Shown here: piece after piece, positions 9,383 to 18,643 of the stretch | How the letters are laid out: each line of letters starts with the position of its first letter | How positions within the stretch are numbered: the first letter of the stretch is position 1 | Source of the DNA: Rhizobiaceae bacterium | Lineage (GTDB): Bacteria; Pseudomonadota; Alphaproteobacteria; Rhizobiales; Rhizobiaceae | DNA length: 64,000 nt | Direction of reading: 5' to 3' | Assembly (NCBI GenBank): GCA_019635795.1 | Contig: JAHBYV010000003.1 | Span: 124,001-188,000, forward strand | The notes under the pieces: model-generated | Told to the model about the DNA's origin: nothing | Seen by the model: the letters and a program-made list of their open reading frames with translations, nothing else | Database searches by the model: none | Program-made: the position numbers and the translations under genes

Positions 9383-9709
9383 ATGGCGGACGAACTATAT
9401 ACCGACGGAATCAGCGAAATAACGGTGACTGGCCCCATCGTCCGCATCGACCTGATGAGCCTTTCTGCGACTGAACGAGACGCCAGGGGCAACCCCAAAC
9501 CAGTCCTTCGCCAGCGCATCATCATGCCGGTTGACGCCTTTGCGAACTCGGTGGATGTGATGAACAAGGCGTTGAACAGTCTCGTTGAGACGGGTGCGGT
9601 TCGCAGAACGAATGAAAGCGCTAATGCGGCGGCGGCTTCCGATGCGCCTGAAAAGCAGCGACATTCCAAAGCCGCGCCTGCCAAGAATACATCGCCCAAT
9701 TTCAGCTGA
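9383..9709 (+). CDS. Small protein of unknown function in the secretion operon
   Basis: I do not recognise this 108-residue protein. The start chosen is the ATG at 9383 with GGAG six bases upstream; a GTG at 9368 is in frame but less well placed. Residues 1-75 look folded, with two predicted strands (ISEITVTGPIVRIDLMSL and KPVLRQRIIMPV) and a helix (VDVMNKALNSLVETGAV). The last 30 residues are Ala/Lys/Pro-rich and probably disordered. There is no signal peptide or membrane segment. The strand-strand-helix pattern distantly recalls DUF3467 proteins, which is a weak resemblance only. Its position between the GTPase and the ABC transporter suggests a role in the same process. Confidence 0.7.
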   Translation: MADELYTDGISEITVTGPIVRIDLMSLSATERDARGNPKPVLRQRIIMPVDAFANSVDVMNKALNSLVETGAVRRTNESANAAAASDAPEKQRHSKAAPAKNTSPNFS

Positions 9710-9741
9710 ATCGGCCTGTGATGGTGGGGGCATGATGTCCG

Positions 9742-11889
9742 ATGTCGATGCAGGACCATACAAACATTCAATGTCTGGCGCTGGTCGCCAGACATCACGG
9801 CGTGGATGTAACCGCTGAGCGCCTGGCTCATGACTATTCGGTGGGCGATCAGCCAATCGCCACGCAAAAGCTGCTACGTATTGCCAAGGACAGGGGCCTT
9901 CGGGCGCGCGCCGTCAACATCAGCTTCGATGGTTTCGGAAAACTTCGCGACGCATTTCCCGTTCTGGCAGAATTGAACAATGGCAATTGGGTGGTTGTCG
10001 CAAATGTTGTGACAATGCCGGACGGGCAGCAGCGCGTTGGGGTAATAGACCCGCTGGCCGCGCGGCCGGAAGCGCTTATGCTGGATCGTGAGCAGTTCGA
10101 AAGAAGCTGGAGCGGAAATCTGGTTTTGCTCAAGCGGGTGTTCAAGCTGCGTGACAGCGAGCAACCCTTTGGCATTCGCTGGTTCCTTCCGGAAATCTTG
10201 CGTCAGCGCAGCCTGTTTCGCGATGTGGCGATTGCCGCACTGGTGCTCTACGGGCTTGGTCTTGTCACGCCGATCTTCTTCCAGCTCGTGATCGACAAGG
10301 TGCTTGCGCACCAAAGCTACGCGACCCTGACCGTTCTTACCATTGGCATCATTATAGCTCTGATCTTCGAGGCCATATTCACCTATTTGCGCAGATATTT
10401 GTTGCTCTACGCCACCAACAAGATTGATGTGCGTGTTTCTACACGGACGTTTTCGCATCTCCTGAATCTGCCCATCGCATTGTTCGAACACGCTCCGGCG
10501 GGTTTGCTCATAAAGCATATGCAGCAGGCAAGCCGCATCCGTGAGTTCCTGACTGGCCGCCTGTTTCTCGGCTTGCTGGACGCTCTGTCTCTGGTCGTAT
10601 TCGTTCCGGTACTGATGCTATACAGCGTAAAGCTGACGATGGTGGTTCTCGGCTTCACCGCGCTGGTTGGCCTGACGGTATTCATGCTTATCGGTCCGTT
10701 CCAGCGGCGACTTCAGCGCTTGTATCAGGCGGAAGGTGAGCGGCAGTCTCTTCTTGTTGAAACTGTTCACGGAATGCGCGCAGTCAAATCGCTGGCCCTC
10801 GAACCACGCCAGCGCCGGGTCTGGGACAATCAATCGGCAGAAGTGATTTCAGAGCGGTATCATGTCGAGCGGATCTCGGCATTGGCGCAATCGCTGACGG
10901 GTCTTCTTGAAAAGCTGATGGGCGTGGCAATCATCGTAATAGGCGCGCTGGATGCTTTTGCGGGCGCAATGACTGTTGGCACGCTGGTCGCTTTCAACAT
11001 GCTGGCAAACCGCGTTTCAGGCCCGCTCGTGCAGATAGTGACAATGGTTCACGAATATCAGGAAGTTTCACTTTCAGTTCGCATGTTGGGCGAAGTCATG
11101 AACCAGCGCCCTGAGCGCTTTGGCATGGGCAGCGGCCTGCAACCAGAGATCAGGGGCGAGATCGAGTTTAGCGGCGTGTCGTTCCACTATGGTCCAGACC
11201 GACCAGCGGCACTGGATGATGTGTCGTTCAGAATTGAAGCGGGCATGGTGTTTGGCCTCGTTGGCCGGAGCGGTTCTGGCAAGACAACTATAACGCGTAT
11301 GATTCAGGGGCTTTACCCGGTTCAGCAAGGTCTGGTGAAAATTGACGGCGCGGACTGCCGCGAAATCGACCTCGTTCATCTGCGCAAGAGCATTGGCGTC
11401 GTCTTGCAGGACAGCTTTCTGTTCAAGGGAACAGTTCGCGATAACATCGCCATCGCCAAGCCCGATGCAACGATGGAGGAGATAGCAGCCGCGGCGCGCC
11501 TGGCAGGGGCTGAAGAATTCATCGAAAGGCTGCCGCGTGGTCTGGAAACTGATCTTGAGGAAAACGCATCGAACCTTTCCGGCGGACAGAAGCAGCGTCT
11601 GGCGATCGCACGCGCCCTCATTACCGATCCGAAGCTTCTCATTTTCGACGAGGCCACCAGCGCACTTGATCCGGACAGCGAAGCAATCATTCGCCAGAAT
11701 CTGCGCATGATTGCGGAAGGGCGTACCGTTATCATCGTTTCGCACCGTCTTTCGACGCTGACTGATGCGGACGCAATTCTGGTCATGGAGCGCGGAAAAG
11801 TTTCCGACATCGGAACGCATGACGAGCTTGTTTCCCGCTGCATGACATACCGTCACCTGTGGAACCAGCAGATGAAGCAGGTGGCGTGA
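9742..11889 (+). CDS. Type I secretion ABC transporter with C39-like domain (HlyB type)
   Basis: The 715-residue inner-membrane exporter has an N-terminal C39-like domain (about 1-135), a six-helix transmembrane domain (about 145-440) and a nucleotide-binding domain (about 470-710). The last shows Walker A GRSGSGKTT near residue 509, signature LSGGQKQRL near 612 and Walker B LLIFDEATSALD near 632. In the C39-like domain the catalytic Cys position aligns with Thr; the nearby Cys in IQCLAL lies four residues later. It therefore probably binds cargo without cleaving it, as HlyB does. It overlaps the HlyD gene by one base (TGATG). The outer-membrane TolC partner is not in the window. Cargo is inferred to be the giant protein. 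Confidence 0.92.
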   Translation: MSMQDHTNIQCLALVARHHGVDVTAERLAHDYSVGDQPIATQKLLRIAKDRGLRARAVNISFDGFGKLRDAFPVLAELNNGNWVVVANVVTMPDGQQRVGVIDPLAARPEALMLDREQFERSWSGNLVLLKRVFKLRDSEQPFGIRWFLPEILRQRSLFRDVAIAALVLYGLGLVTPIFFQLVIDKVLAHQSYATLTVLTIGIIIALIFEAIFTYLRRYLLLYATNKIDVRVSTRTFSHLLNLPIALFEHAPAGLLIKHMQQASRIREFLTGRLFLGLLDALSLVVFVPVLMLYSVKLTMVVLGFTALVGLTVFMLIGPFQRRLQRLYQAEGERQSLLVETVHGMRAVKSLALEPRQRRVWDNQSAEVISERYHVERISALAQSLTGLLEKLMGVAIIVIGALDAFAGAMTVGTLVAFNMLANRVSGPLVQIVTMVHEYQEVSLSVRMLGEVMNQRPERFGMGSGLQPEIRGEIEFSGVSFHYGPDRPAALDDVSFRIEAGMVFGLVGRSGSGKTTITRMIQGLYPVQQGLVKIDGADCREIDLVHLRKSIGVVLQDSFLFKGTVRDNIAIAKPDATMEEIAAAARLAGAEEFIERLPRGLETDLEENASNLSGGQKQRLAIARALITDPKLLIFDEATSALDPDSEAIIRQNLRMIAEGRTVIIVSHRLSTLTDADAILVMERGKVSDIGTHDELVSRCMTYRHLWNQQMKQVA

Positions 11890-13340
11890 TGGACCTGACC
11901 CGTCATTCCCCCCAGGAGCCTCTGGAACAGCCCGAGGCGCGACAGCCGGAACAGGATGCAGCCGCGACTGCGCCAATTGTTCCAGCCGTTCAGGAGAAGG
12001 CAACAAGACAAGTCATCTCGGAGTTCCAGCCGGACGCCATCGAGCTGGAGGAAAAGCTTCCGCCTCGTGTAGCGCGACTGACTCTTTACACGATTACGGC
12101 GTTGATACTGGCAGGCATAGCTTGGGCCTCGCTGGCATCAATAGACGAAGTTGTTGTTGCGCGCGGCAAGCTGGTCACGACAAAGCCGACCATAGTGGTT
12201 CAACCGATCGAAACCTCGATTGTTCGGACCATCGAGGTTCAGCCTGGCGATATCGTGAAGGCGGGCCAGACGCTGGCAACGCTCGATGCAACGTTCAGTC
12301 AGGCGGACGTTGACCGCAGGCGCACGGAATTTGCGGCGCTGGACGCTCAGGTCAAGCGCATGGAAGCTGAGCTTTTGGGGCAGGACTATGCCGCGAAGGC
12401 CGGGAACACGCCGGACGATATGTTGCAGGTGCAGGTGTTCACCCAGCGCAAGGCGTTTCATGACGCCCAGATACAGAACTTCGATCAGCAAATAGCCGGG
12501 CAGCAGGCCGCGATTGTCGCAAGCACCGACCAGCAGAAGATACTGTCCGAGCGACAGGAAACACTGACGCAGATCGAGCTTGCGCGCGAGAAGCTTGCTA
12601 AGCAGGAAACTGGCTCGTTGATGAATATGCTCACGTCACGCGATGCGCGCCTTGCGGTGGATGCGAGCTTTGCGCAGGCCGTTGGCACACAGGCAACCGC
12701 GCAGCACGCGGTTGCGAAGCTTCAGGCAGACAAGCAGGCGTTTATCGAGGATTTTCGTCGCGTTACGATGGAAACTCTCGCCGACAAGCGCAGCCAACGG
12801 GACTCCATCGGCGAAGAATTGAAGAAAATGGAGTTGCGTCGCGACATGGTGAAGTTGACGGCTCCGTCTGACGCGGTGGTTCTCGATCTTGCTCAGCGTT
12901 CAATCGGCTCTGTCGTACGTGAGGCCGAACCGGTGATGACGCTTGTGCCTTTAAACGTTCCACTGGAAGCGGAAGTGACGATTAACGCGGGCGACATTGG
13001 TCGCGTTTCGTCCAACGAGCAGGCGCGGCTGAAGTTTGATGCGTTTCCGTTCCAGAAATTCGGCACGGGCTCCGGCGCTGTGCGCACTATAAGCCACGAC
13101 GGGTATTCGAACGAAAATTCCGCAAATGGACAGGGCGCAAGTCCCGAAAATGGCTCGGCACCCTATTACAAGGCACGTATCACAGTGGAGAAGGCAGACC
13201 TTCGCATACCCGCTGAGGACTTTCGGCTTCTGCCGGGTATGGCTGTGACCGCAGAGCTGAAAGTTGGTCAGCGCAAGGTGATCTCATATTTCCTCTATCC
13301 AATCCTGAAAGGTCTGGATACGGCAATACGTGAGCCCTGA
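11889..13340 (+). CDS. Type I secretion membrane fusion protein (HlyD family)
   Basis: The 483-residue periplasmic adaptor starts at the ATG that overlaps the stop of the ABC transporter; an in-frame GTG at 11859 would lie inside that gene. A disordered Pro/Gln-rich cytoplasmic tail (1-60) precedes one membrane helix (RLTLYTITALILAGIAWASL, about 62-82). The lipoyl half GKLVTTKPTIVVQPIETSIV follows, then a long coiled coil (about 130-310, rich in Gln, Ala and Glu), and then the second lipoyl and beta-barrel parts. The C-terminus LPGMAVTAELKVGQRKVISYFLYP is the usual HlyD ending. It joins the ABC transporter to a TolC-like channel. Confidence 0.93.
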   Translation: MDLTRHSPQEPLEQPEARQPEQDAAATAPIVPAVQEKATRQVISEFQPDAIELEEKLPPRVARLTLYTITALILAGIAWASLASIDEVVVARGKLVTTKPTIVVQPIETSIVRTIEVQPGDIVKAGQTLATLDATFSQADVDRRRTEFAALDAQVKRMEAELLGQDYAAKAGNTPDDMLQVQVFTQRKAFHDAQIQNFDQQIAGQQAAIVASTDQQKILSERQETLTQIELAREKLAKQETGSLMNMLTSRDARLAVDASFAQAVGTQATAQHAVAKLQADKQAFIEDFRRVTMETLADKRSQRDSIGEELKKMELRRDMVKLTAPSDAVVLDLAQRSIGSVVREAEPVMTLVPLNVPLEAEVTINAGDIGRVSSNEQARLKFDAFPFQKFGTGSGAVRTISHDGYSNENSANGQGASPENGSAPYYKARITVEKADLRIPAEDFRLLPGMAVTAELKVGQRKVISYFLYPILKGLDTAIREP

Positions 13341-13358
13341 TTGAAAGGCTGGAGTTAA

Positions 13359-14069
13359 ATGAAATTGGATGACAAACCTGTGCGCGTGGTCAAGGCCGTC
13401 CATGGAGCGGCAGCGCCCGTTGAGGACCCGGCCTTTGAGGCCGGCTTATCCGATGCGTTGAAGGCCGACTACAGTCGCGATGGTTTGGTGGAGCTTTATG
13501 GCCGCTTCGCCCAGGGCGACGGTAAGCTTGATACGCTCATGCGCCGCGCAATCATTCGCGCATTGGCGGTGCGGTGTGGGCACGGCCTCAAAATCGGTGC
13601 CGGTGCCTGGTTCAAGCACGCAGAGACTTTCTCGATCGGCAACAGTGTGTTTGTGGGTGCAGGCGCTCAGATTCAAGGTCGTTTCGACGGTAGTTTCGTG
13701 ATCGGCGACAATTGCTGGATCGGACCGCAGGCATTTCTGGATGCACGCGATCTGGTATTTGGCGATTATGTCGGCTGGGGACCCGGCGCCAAGGTTCTCG
13801 GCTCCGCTCATAATGCCATGCCTGTTGATGTTCCCATTATTCGCACGGATCTGGAAATTCGCCCGGTCAGAATTGGCGACTGGGCCGACATCGGGACCAA
13901 TGCAACGATATTGCCGGGTGTTACGATCGGTAAAGGCGCGATAATCGGCGCGGGTGCGGTGGTCGTGGACGACATTCCTGATTTCGCAATCGCAGCCGGT
14001 GTTCCAGCGCGCGTCCTGCGCATTCGTTCGAATGATGATGTTCGGGGTCGCTCCATACATTCAGACTGA
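13359..14069 (+). CDS. Left-handed beta-helix (hexapeptide) acyltransferase
   Basis: The 236-residue protein has an N-terminal helical region (1-75) and then hexapeptide repeats of the WbbJ/maltose-acetyltransferase-like class: IGNSVFVGAG, IGDNCWIGPQ, FGDYVGWGPG, IGDWADIGTNATILPGVTIGKGAIIGAGAVV. The likely catalytic His is in GSAHNAMP. Such enzymes move acetyl or other acyl groups from CoA to sugars. The gene begins 18 bases after hlyD and ends the operon, which suggests it modifies a surface sugar or the secreted product; the substrate is unknown. An AGGCTGGAG ribosome site precedes the ATG. Confidence 0.82.
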   Translation: MKLDDKPVRVVKAVHGAAAPVEDPAFEAGLSDALKADYSRDGLVELYGRFAQGDGKLDTLMRRAIIRALAVRCGHGLKIGAGAWFKHAETFSIGNSVFVGAGAQIQGRFDGSFVIGDNCWIGPQAFLDARDLVFGDYVGWGPGAKVLGSAHNAMPVDVPIIRTDLEIRPVRIGDWADIGTNATILPGVTIGKGAIIGAGAVVVDDIPDFAIAAGVPARVLRIRSNDDVRGRSIHSD

Positions 14070-14136
14070 CAAGCGCGCTTCCATCGAGCGCTGATTCAGT
14101 TTAGAAGCCCGCCTTGAAAAGCGAGGACCATTTGCC

Positions 14137-14736
14137 ATGGCTGGACGCAGCGCTGAAGTGAGCCGCAAAACCAGAGAAACGGACATTACCGTTTCAGTGA
14201 ACGTTGATGGTACGGGGAAGGCCGACATATCGACGGGCGTCGGATTTTTCGATCATATGCTGGACCAGCTTTCGCGCCACTCCCTCATAGATATGACTAT
14301 CACGGCGAAAGGTGATCTTCATATCGATGACCACCACACGGTCGAGGATACAGGAATCGCGATTGGTCAGGCATTGTCCAGAGCGCTGGGCGAGCGCCGT
14401 GGCATCATGCGCTACGCATCGCTCGACCTTGCGATGGACGAGACATTGACCCGTGCGGCTGTTGACGTATCGGGCAGGCCGTTTCTGGTGTGGAAGGTGG
14501 ATTTCTCGGCACCAAAGATCGGCACATTCGACACGGAACTGGTGCGTGAGTTCTTCAACGCTCTGGCGCAAAATGCCGGCATCACTTTGCATGTGACGAA
14601 CCAGTATGGGGTGAATAATCACCACATAGCCGAAACCTGCTTCAAGGCAGTTGCTCGCGTGCTGCGCGCGGCGCTGGAAGTTGATCCGCGCCAGCCCGAT
14701 GCCGTGCCCTCGACCAAGGGCAGCTTGAAAGGGTGA
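14137..14736 (+). CDS. hisB: Imidazoleglycerol-phosphate dehydratase
   Basis: This enzyme catalyses the dehydration of imidazoleglycerol phosphate to imidazoleacetol phosphate, the sixth step of histidine synthesis. The 199-residue monofunctional form carries the manganese-binding His-rich motifs [23 protein letters not shown] and [12 protein letters not shown]. It begins the histidine cluster: a DUF2628 gene, hisH, hisA, hisF and hisE follow with gaps of ten bases or less, or overlaps. A GCGAGGACC stretch precedes the ATG. Length and motifs are normal. Confidence 0.97.
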   Translation: MAGRSAEVSRKTRETDITVSVNVDGTGKADISTGVGFFDHMLDQLSRHSLIDMTITAKGDLHIDDHHTVEDTGIAIGQALSRALGERRGIMRYASLDLAMDETLTRAAVDVSGRPFLVWKVDFSAPKIGTFDTELVREFFNALAQNAGITLHVTNQYGVNNHHIAETCFKAVARVLRAALEVDPRQPDAVPSTKGSLKG

Positions 14737-14739
14737 GTC

Positions 14740-15111
14740 ATGACAAGTTTTGTTGTGATGGAGCCGCCTGCTGGCAAAAAGGCTGAAACTGTACTCGTAA
14801 AAGACGCATTCGCGGTCTTCGGGTTCCTGATGCCGCCTCTTTGGCTTGCCTGGAACAAGCTATGGCTTGAGGCAATTGCGGTTGCCCTTGTACTCGCTGT
14901 CCTGGAGCGTCTGGCCGCAATGGGCAGCTATGGGGTCGTCGCAGCTCTCTTGTCTTTCGCCATGTGTGTTCTGGTCGGACTGGAAGGCTCGCGGTTGCGC
15001 ATCGCGCGGCTGGAGCGAAAGGGCTGGCATCAGGCGGCTCATATAGATGCAAGCAACCGCGACGAAGCCGAAGCGCGCTTCGCGTTTGCCCGGTTTGGAG
15101 GCGCTGCATAA
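14740..15111 (+). CDS. DUF2628 family membrane protein in the histidine operon
   Basis: The 123-residue protein has a DUF2628-like pattern: a polar start, [19 protein letters not shown], then two further hydrophobic stretches ([15 protein letters not shown] and [19 protein letters not shown]), and a charged C-terminus ending in [10 protein letters not shown]. It is a predicted inner-membrane protein of unknown role. It starts three bases after hisB and its stop overlaps the hisH start by one base (TAATG). It is therefore translated with the histidine enzymes, although it has no known step in that pathway. The same gene order is usual in Hyphomicrobiales. Confidence 0.85.
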   Translation: MTSFVVMEPPAGKKAETVLVKDAFAVFGFLMPPLWLAWNKLWLEAIAVALVLAVLERLAAMGSYGVVAALLSFAMCVLVGLEGSRLRIARLERKGWHQAAHIDASNRDEAEARFAFARFGGAA

Positions 15112-15761
15112 TGCGTGTTGCGATTATTGACTACGGCTCGGGCAATCTGCGCTCGGCGACGAAGGCGTTTGAACGAGCTTCGCGTGAATCCGGCATCGAT
15201 GCAGAAATCATTCTCACCGACGATTCTGAAATTGTGCGCCACGCTGATCGTATCGTACTTCCCGGAGTCGGGGCCTATGCGGATTGCCTTTCAGGGCTGC
15301 TGGCTGTTCCGGGAATGATGGAAGCCATAGACGAGGTGGCTGTTCGGCGTGCGCGGCCCTTTTTGGGCATTTGCGTCGGTATGCAGCTAATGTCGGAACG
15401 CGGATTGGAAAAGAAGGTCAGCAAGGGTTTCGGCTGGATCGCAGGCGACGTAAAGGAAATTGTTCCATCTGATCATTCATTGAAGGTTCCGCAGATCGGC
15501 TGGAACACGATAGACCTGAAACGCGAGCATCCGCTGTTCGATGGCATTGCGACGGGACCGGACGGGCTGCACGCTTATTTTGTCCACTCTTACCACATTG
15601 ACGCGACGCGGCCCGAACAGGTTCTGGCAACCACTGATTACGGTGGGACGGTCACGGCTGCGGTCATCAATGAAAATCGCGCAGGTACCCAGTTTCACCC
15701 TGAAAAAAGTCAGGCGCTCGGCCTCGCGCTCATCGCTAATTTTCTGAAATGGAAGCCATGA
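15111..15761 (+). CDS. hisH: Imidazole glycerol phosphate synthase, glutaminase subunit
   Basis: HisH releases ammonia from glutamine for HisF. The 216-residue class I amidotransferase starts [20 protein letters not shown] and has the nucleophile Cys88 in GICVGMQL and the catalytic pair His196/Glu198 in FHPEKS. The start was set at 15111 because the family begins with this motif and GGAGG lies upstream; a longer reading frame extends into the preceding gene. Its stop overlaps the hisA start (ATGA). Confidence 0.97.
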   Translation: MRVAIIDYGSGNLRSATKAFERASRESGIDAEIILTDDSEIVRHADRIVLPGVGAYADCLSGLLAVPGMMEAIDEVAVRRARPFLGICVGMQLMSERGLEKKVSKGFGWIAGDVKEIVPSDHSLKVPQIGWNTIDLKREHPLFDGIATGPDGLHAYFVHSYHIDATRPEQVLATTDYGGTVTAAVINENRAGTQFHPEKSQALGLALIANFLKWKP

Positions 15762-16522
15762 TCCTTTTTCCTGCCATCGATCTGAAAGACGGCCAGTGCG
15801 TTCGCCTCAAATTGGGCGATATGGCGCAAGCGACCGTCTACAATGAGGACCCCGCTGCACAGGCGAAAGCGTTCGAAGATCAGGGCTTCGAGTGGCTTCA
15901 TGTGGTCGATCTGAACGGCGCATTTGCGGGCGAAAGCGTGAATGGCGGTGCGGTTGAATCCATTTTGAAGGCAACCCGTAATCCGGTGCAGCTCGGCGGC
16001 GGTATCCGCATGCTGGCGCATATCGAAAGCTGGCTTGAAAAGGGATTGGCAAGAGTCATTCTCGGCACGGTCGCAGTGCGTGACCCGGCGCTTGTCATTG
16101 AAGCCTGCAAGAGATTTCCGGGCAAGATTGCCGTTGGGATAGATGCCAAGGGCGGCAAGGTTGCAGTGGAAGGCTGGGCTGAATCCTCCTCGTTGGGCGT
16201 GGTCGAGTTGGCGCAAAGATTTGAAGGCGCTGGCGTCGCCGCTATAATCTACACTGACATCGACCGTGATGGTGTCCTGACTGGTATAAACTGGGAGTCC
16301 ACCATAGCTCTGGCCGATGCGGTGAACATCCCTGTAATCGCCTCCGGCGGCCTTGCCTCAATCGCCGACATTGTGCGCATGACAATGCCTGACGCGAAGA
16401 AGCTTGAAGGCGCTATCTCTGGCCGCGCACTTTACGATGGCCGGATCAACCCGGCTGAAGCGCTGGAGATCCTTCGCGGCAGCCATCAGCCCAAGGCTGC
16501 GATGTTCGAGGAAAAGATATGA
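15758..16522 (+). CDS. hisA: ProFAR isomerase (phosphoribosylformimino-AICAR-phosphate isomerase)
   Basis: HisA is the (beta/alpha)8 isomerase of step four of histidine synthesis. The 254-residue protein begins [17 protein letters not shown] and has the two half-barrel phosphate sites (GGGIR, ASGGLAS) and the catalytic Asp residues in AIDLKDG and YTDIDRDG. The ATG at 15758 overlaps the hisH stop by four bases, with GGAAG just upstream; an ATG nine bases earlier is less likely. Its own stop overlaps hisF in the same way. Confidence 0.97.
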   Translation: MILFPAIDLKDGQCVRLKLGDMAQATVYNEDPAAQAKAFEDQGFEWLHVVDLNGAFAGESVNGGAVESILKATRNPVQLGGGIRMLAHIESWLEKGLARVILGTVAVRDPALVIEACKRFPGKIAVGIDAKGGKVAVEGWAESSSLGVVELAQRFEGAGVAAIIYTDIDRDGVLTGINWESTIALADAVNIPVIASGGLASIADIVRMTMPDAKKLEGAISGRALYDGRINPAEALEILRGSHQPKAAMFEEKI

Positions 16523-17313
16523 CCCTGAAAGCGCGTGTCATTCCCTGTCTGGACGTCAAGGACGGCCGGGTGGTCAAGGGTGTAAACTTCGTGGATCTTG
16601 TCGACGCTGGCGATCCTGTTGAAGCAGCCAAGGCTTATGATGCTGCTGGCGCCGACGAGCTTTGCTTTCTCGATATAACGGCGTCGTCCGATAATCGCGA
16701 AACGATCTTCGATGTGGTCGCGCGTACAGCAGAGCAATGCTTCATGCCGCTTACCGTTGGCGGCGGTGTGCGGCAGGTAGCAGATATTCGCAAGCTGCTG
16801 CTGGCGGGGGCCGACAAGGTTTCGATCAATACCGCTGCCGTGAAGAATCCGGATTTCGTTGCCGAGGCCGCGGACAAGTTCGGCAATCAGTGCATTGTGG
16901 TGGCAATAGACGCAAAAAAGGTTTCACAAGACAGTGAAGCTGACCGCTGGGAGATTTTCACCCATGGCGGGCGCCAGGCCACCGGTATTGATGCGGTGGA
17001 ATTCGCGCGCAAGGTCGTGGACCTGGGTGCGGGCGAAATCCTGCTGACCTCAATGGATAGGGACGGCACCAAGGCGGGGTATGACATTGCGTTGACGAGA
17101 GCTGTTGCGGATGCAGTGCGTGCTCCGGTCATTGCCTCAGGCGGGGTTGGCACTCTTGACCATTTGGTCGAGGGCATACGGGATGGCCATGCGACTGCTG
17201 TGCTGGCGGCCTCGATATTCCACTTTGGAACCTATTCGATAGGCGAGGCAAAAGCCTATATGGCAAAGGCCGGATTGCCGATGCGTCTGGACTCTGTCGC
17301 CATGTCGTCATAA
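16519..17313 (+). CDS. hisF: Imidazole glycerol phosphate synthase, cyclase subunit
   Basis: HisF closes the imidazole ring, making imidazoleglycerol phosphate and AICAR with ammonia from HisH. The 264-residue barrel begins [24 protein letters not shown], with catalytic Asp in CLDVKDG and SMDRDGTK and phosphate sites GGGVR and ASGGVGT. It overlaps hisA by four bases (ATGA) and is followed nine bases later by hisE. Confidence 0.97.
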   Translation: MTLKARVIPCLDVKDGRVVKGVNFVDLVDAGDPVEAAKAYDAAGADELCFLDITASSDNRETIFDVVARTAEQCFMPLTVGGGVRQVADIRKLLLAGADKVSINTAAVKNPDFVAEAADKFGNQCIVVAIDAKKVSQDSEADRWEIFTHGGRQATGIDAVEFARKVVDLGAGEILLTSMDRDGTKAGYDIALTRAVADAVRAPVIASGGVGTLDHLVEGIRDGHATAVLAASIFHFGTYSIGEAKAYMAKAGLPMRLDSVAMSS

Positions 17314-17322
17314 ACGGCGCAA

Positions 17323-17640
17323 ATGAGCACGTTTTCTTTGAACGACCTCGAAAAGATCATCGCCGAGCGCGCGCGCTCCGGCGACCCGCAATCGTGGACG
17401 GCGAAACTGTTTGCGAAGGGTATGGACAAGGCATCGCAGAAACTCGGAGAAGAAGCGGTTGAAACTGTCATTGCGGCCGTCAAAGGCGACCGCAGCGCAG
17501 TCGTTTCAGAGAGTGCGGACATGCTCTACCACTGGCTGGTCGTGCTCGCGCTGGCGGATGTACCATTGTCGGAAGTATTGGGCGAGCTTGAGCGGCGAAC
17601 CGGGCAATCCGGAATTGCCGAAAAAGCAGCGCGCAGCTAG
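17323..17640 (+). CDS. hisE: Phosphoribosyl-ATP pyrophosphatase
   Basis: HisE hydrolyses PR-ATP to PR-AMP in step two of histidine synthesis. The 105-residue all-helical MazG-like protein shows the signature [13 protein letters not shown] and [14 protein letters not shown], whose Glu/Asp residues bind magnesium. It is the last his gene of the cluster; coaA follows 20 bases later. hisI, hisG and hisD are not in the window, which is usual for this group. Confidence 0.96.
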   Translation: MSTFSLNDLEKIIAERARSGDPQSWTAKLFAKGMDKASQKLGEEAVETVIAAVKGDRSAVVSESADMLYHWLVVLALADVPLSEVLGELERRTGQSGIAEKAARS

Positions 17641-17660
17641 CTCAACCGTCGGGAGGAGAG

Positions 17661-18620
17661 ATGGACCAGTTTGCGCCCGACGAAAAATATTCGCCGTATC
17701 GCTTCTTTTCGGCTGATAAATGGTCCCAGTTTCGAGCCGATACTCCGCTCACTCTGAGTGGTGAGGAAATTGACCGGCTGCGCTCGCTGAACGACCCGGT
17801 TGATATCGAAGAAGTCAAACGAATCTATCTTTCAATGTCCCGATTGCTTTCGATGCATGTCGAGGCAAGTCAGTGGCTTTTTAACCAACGTCGCGATTTT
17901 CTCAACGTTGAGGACGTCCACAAAACGCCATTCATCATCGGTGTTGCGGGCTCGGTTGCCGTGGGTAAATCCACCACGGCCCGCGTACTCAAGGAGTTGT
18001 TGGCGCGCTGGCCGTCCAGCCCGAAAGTCGATCTGGTGACGACCGACGGTTTCCTGCTGCCGAACGAAGTTTTGCGCGAACGAAACATGATGGATCGCAA
18101 GGGCTTTCCTGACAGCTATGATGTTGGCGCGCTGCTTCGCTTCCTGTCAGCAATCAAATCCGGCAATGTGAATGTTCCTGCGCCCGTATACTCGCACCTG
18201 ACCTATGACGTGGTTCCCGGTGAGTATGTGACAATTGACCGACCGGACATTCTGATCTTCGAGGGGATAAATGTATTGCAGCCGGGCAAGCTGCCCCCTG
18301 ATGGCAAGTTCGTGCCGTTCCTGTCGGATTTCTTCGATTTCGCGATTTACATCGACGCGGATGAGGAGTTGGTCCACCAATGGTACATCACCCGCTTTAT
18401 GAGGTTGCGTGAAACAGCCTTTCGCAACCCGAAATCATTCTTCCATCGTTATTCGCAACTATCTGCAGATTCTGCGCGTGCGATAGCAGAAGGTCTTTGG
18501 GAGAACATCAACCTCAAAAACCTGCGCGAAAACATTCTGCCCACCAGACCTCGTGCAGATTTGATATTGCGCAAGGGAGAAGATCATCTGGTCAAGGAAG
18601 TAGCCCTCAGAAAGCTCTAA
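17661..18620 (+). CDS. coaA: Type I pantothenate kinase
   Basis: CoaA phosphorylates pantothenate, the first and controlling step of coenzyme A synthesis. The 319-residue protein fits the E. coli type (about 316). Walker A GSVAVGKS is at residues 97-104, with the following motifs TTDGFLLPN and RKGFPDSYD, and the family feature [31 protein letters not shown] ribosome site is immediately upstream of the ATG. It is co-directional with hisE and likely shares its transcript. Confidence 0.97.
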   Translation: MDQFAPDEKYSPYRFFSADKWSQFRADTPLTLSGEEIDRLRSLNDPVDIEEVKRIYLSMSRLLSMHVEASQWLFNQRRDFLNVEDVHKTPFIIGVAGSVAVGKSTTARVLKELLARWPSSPKVDLVTTDGFLLPNEVLRERNMMDRKGFPDSYDVGALLRFLSAIKSGNVNVPAPVYSHLTYDVVPGEYVTIDRPDILIFEGINVLQPGKLPPDGKFVPFLSDFFDFAIYIDADEELVHQWYITRFMRLRETAFRNPKSFFHRYSQLSADSARAIAEGLWENINLKNLRENILPTRPRADLILRKGEDHLVKEVALRKL

Positions 18621-18643
18621 GGGCTTTGAACCTTGCCGCGATC

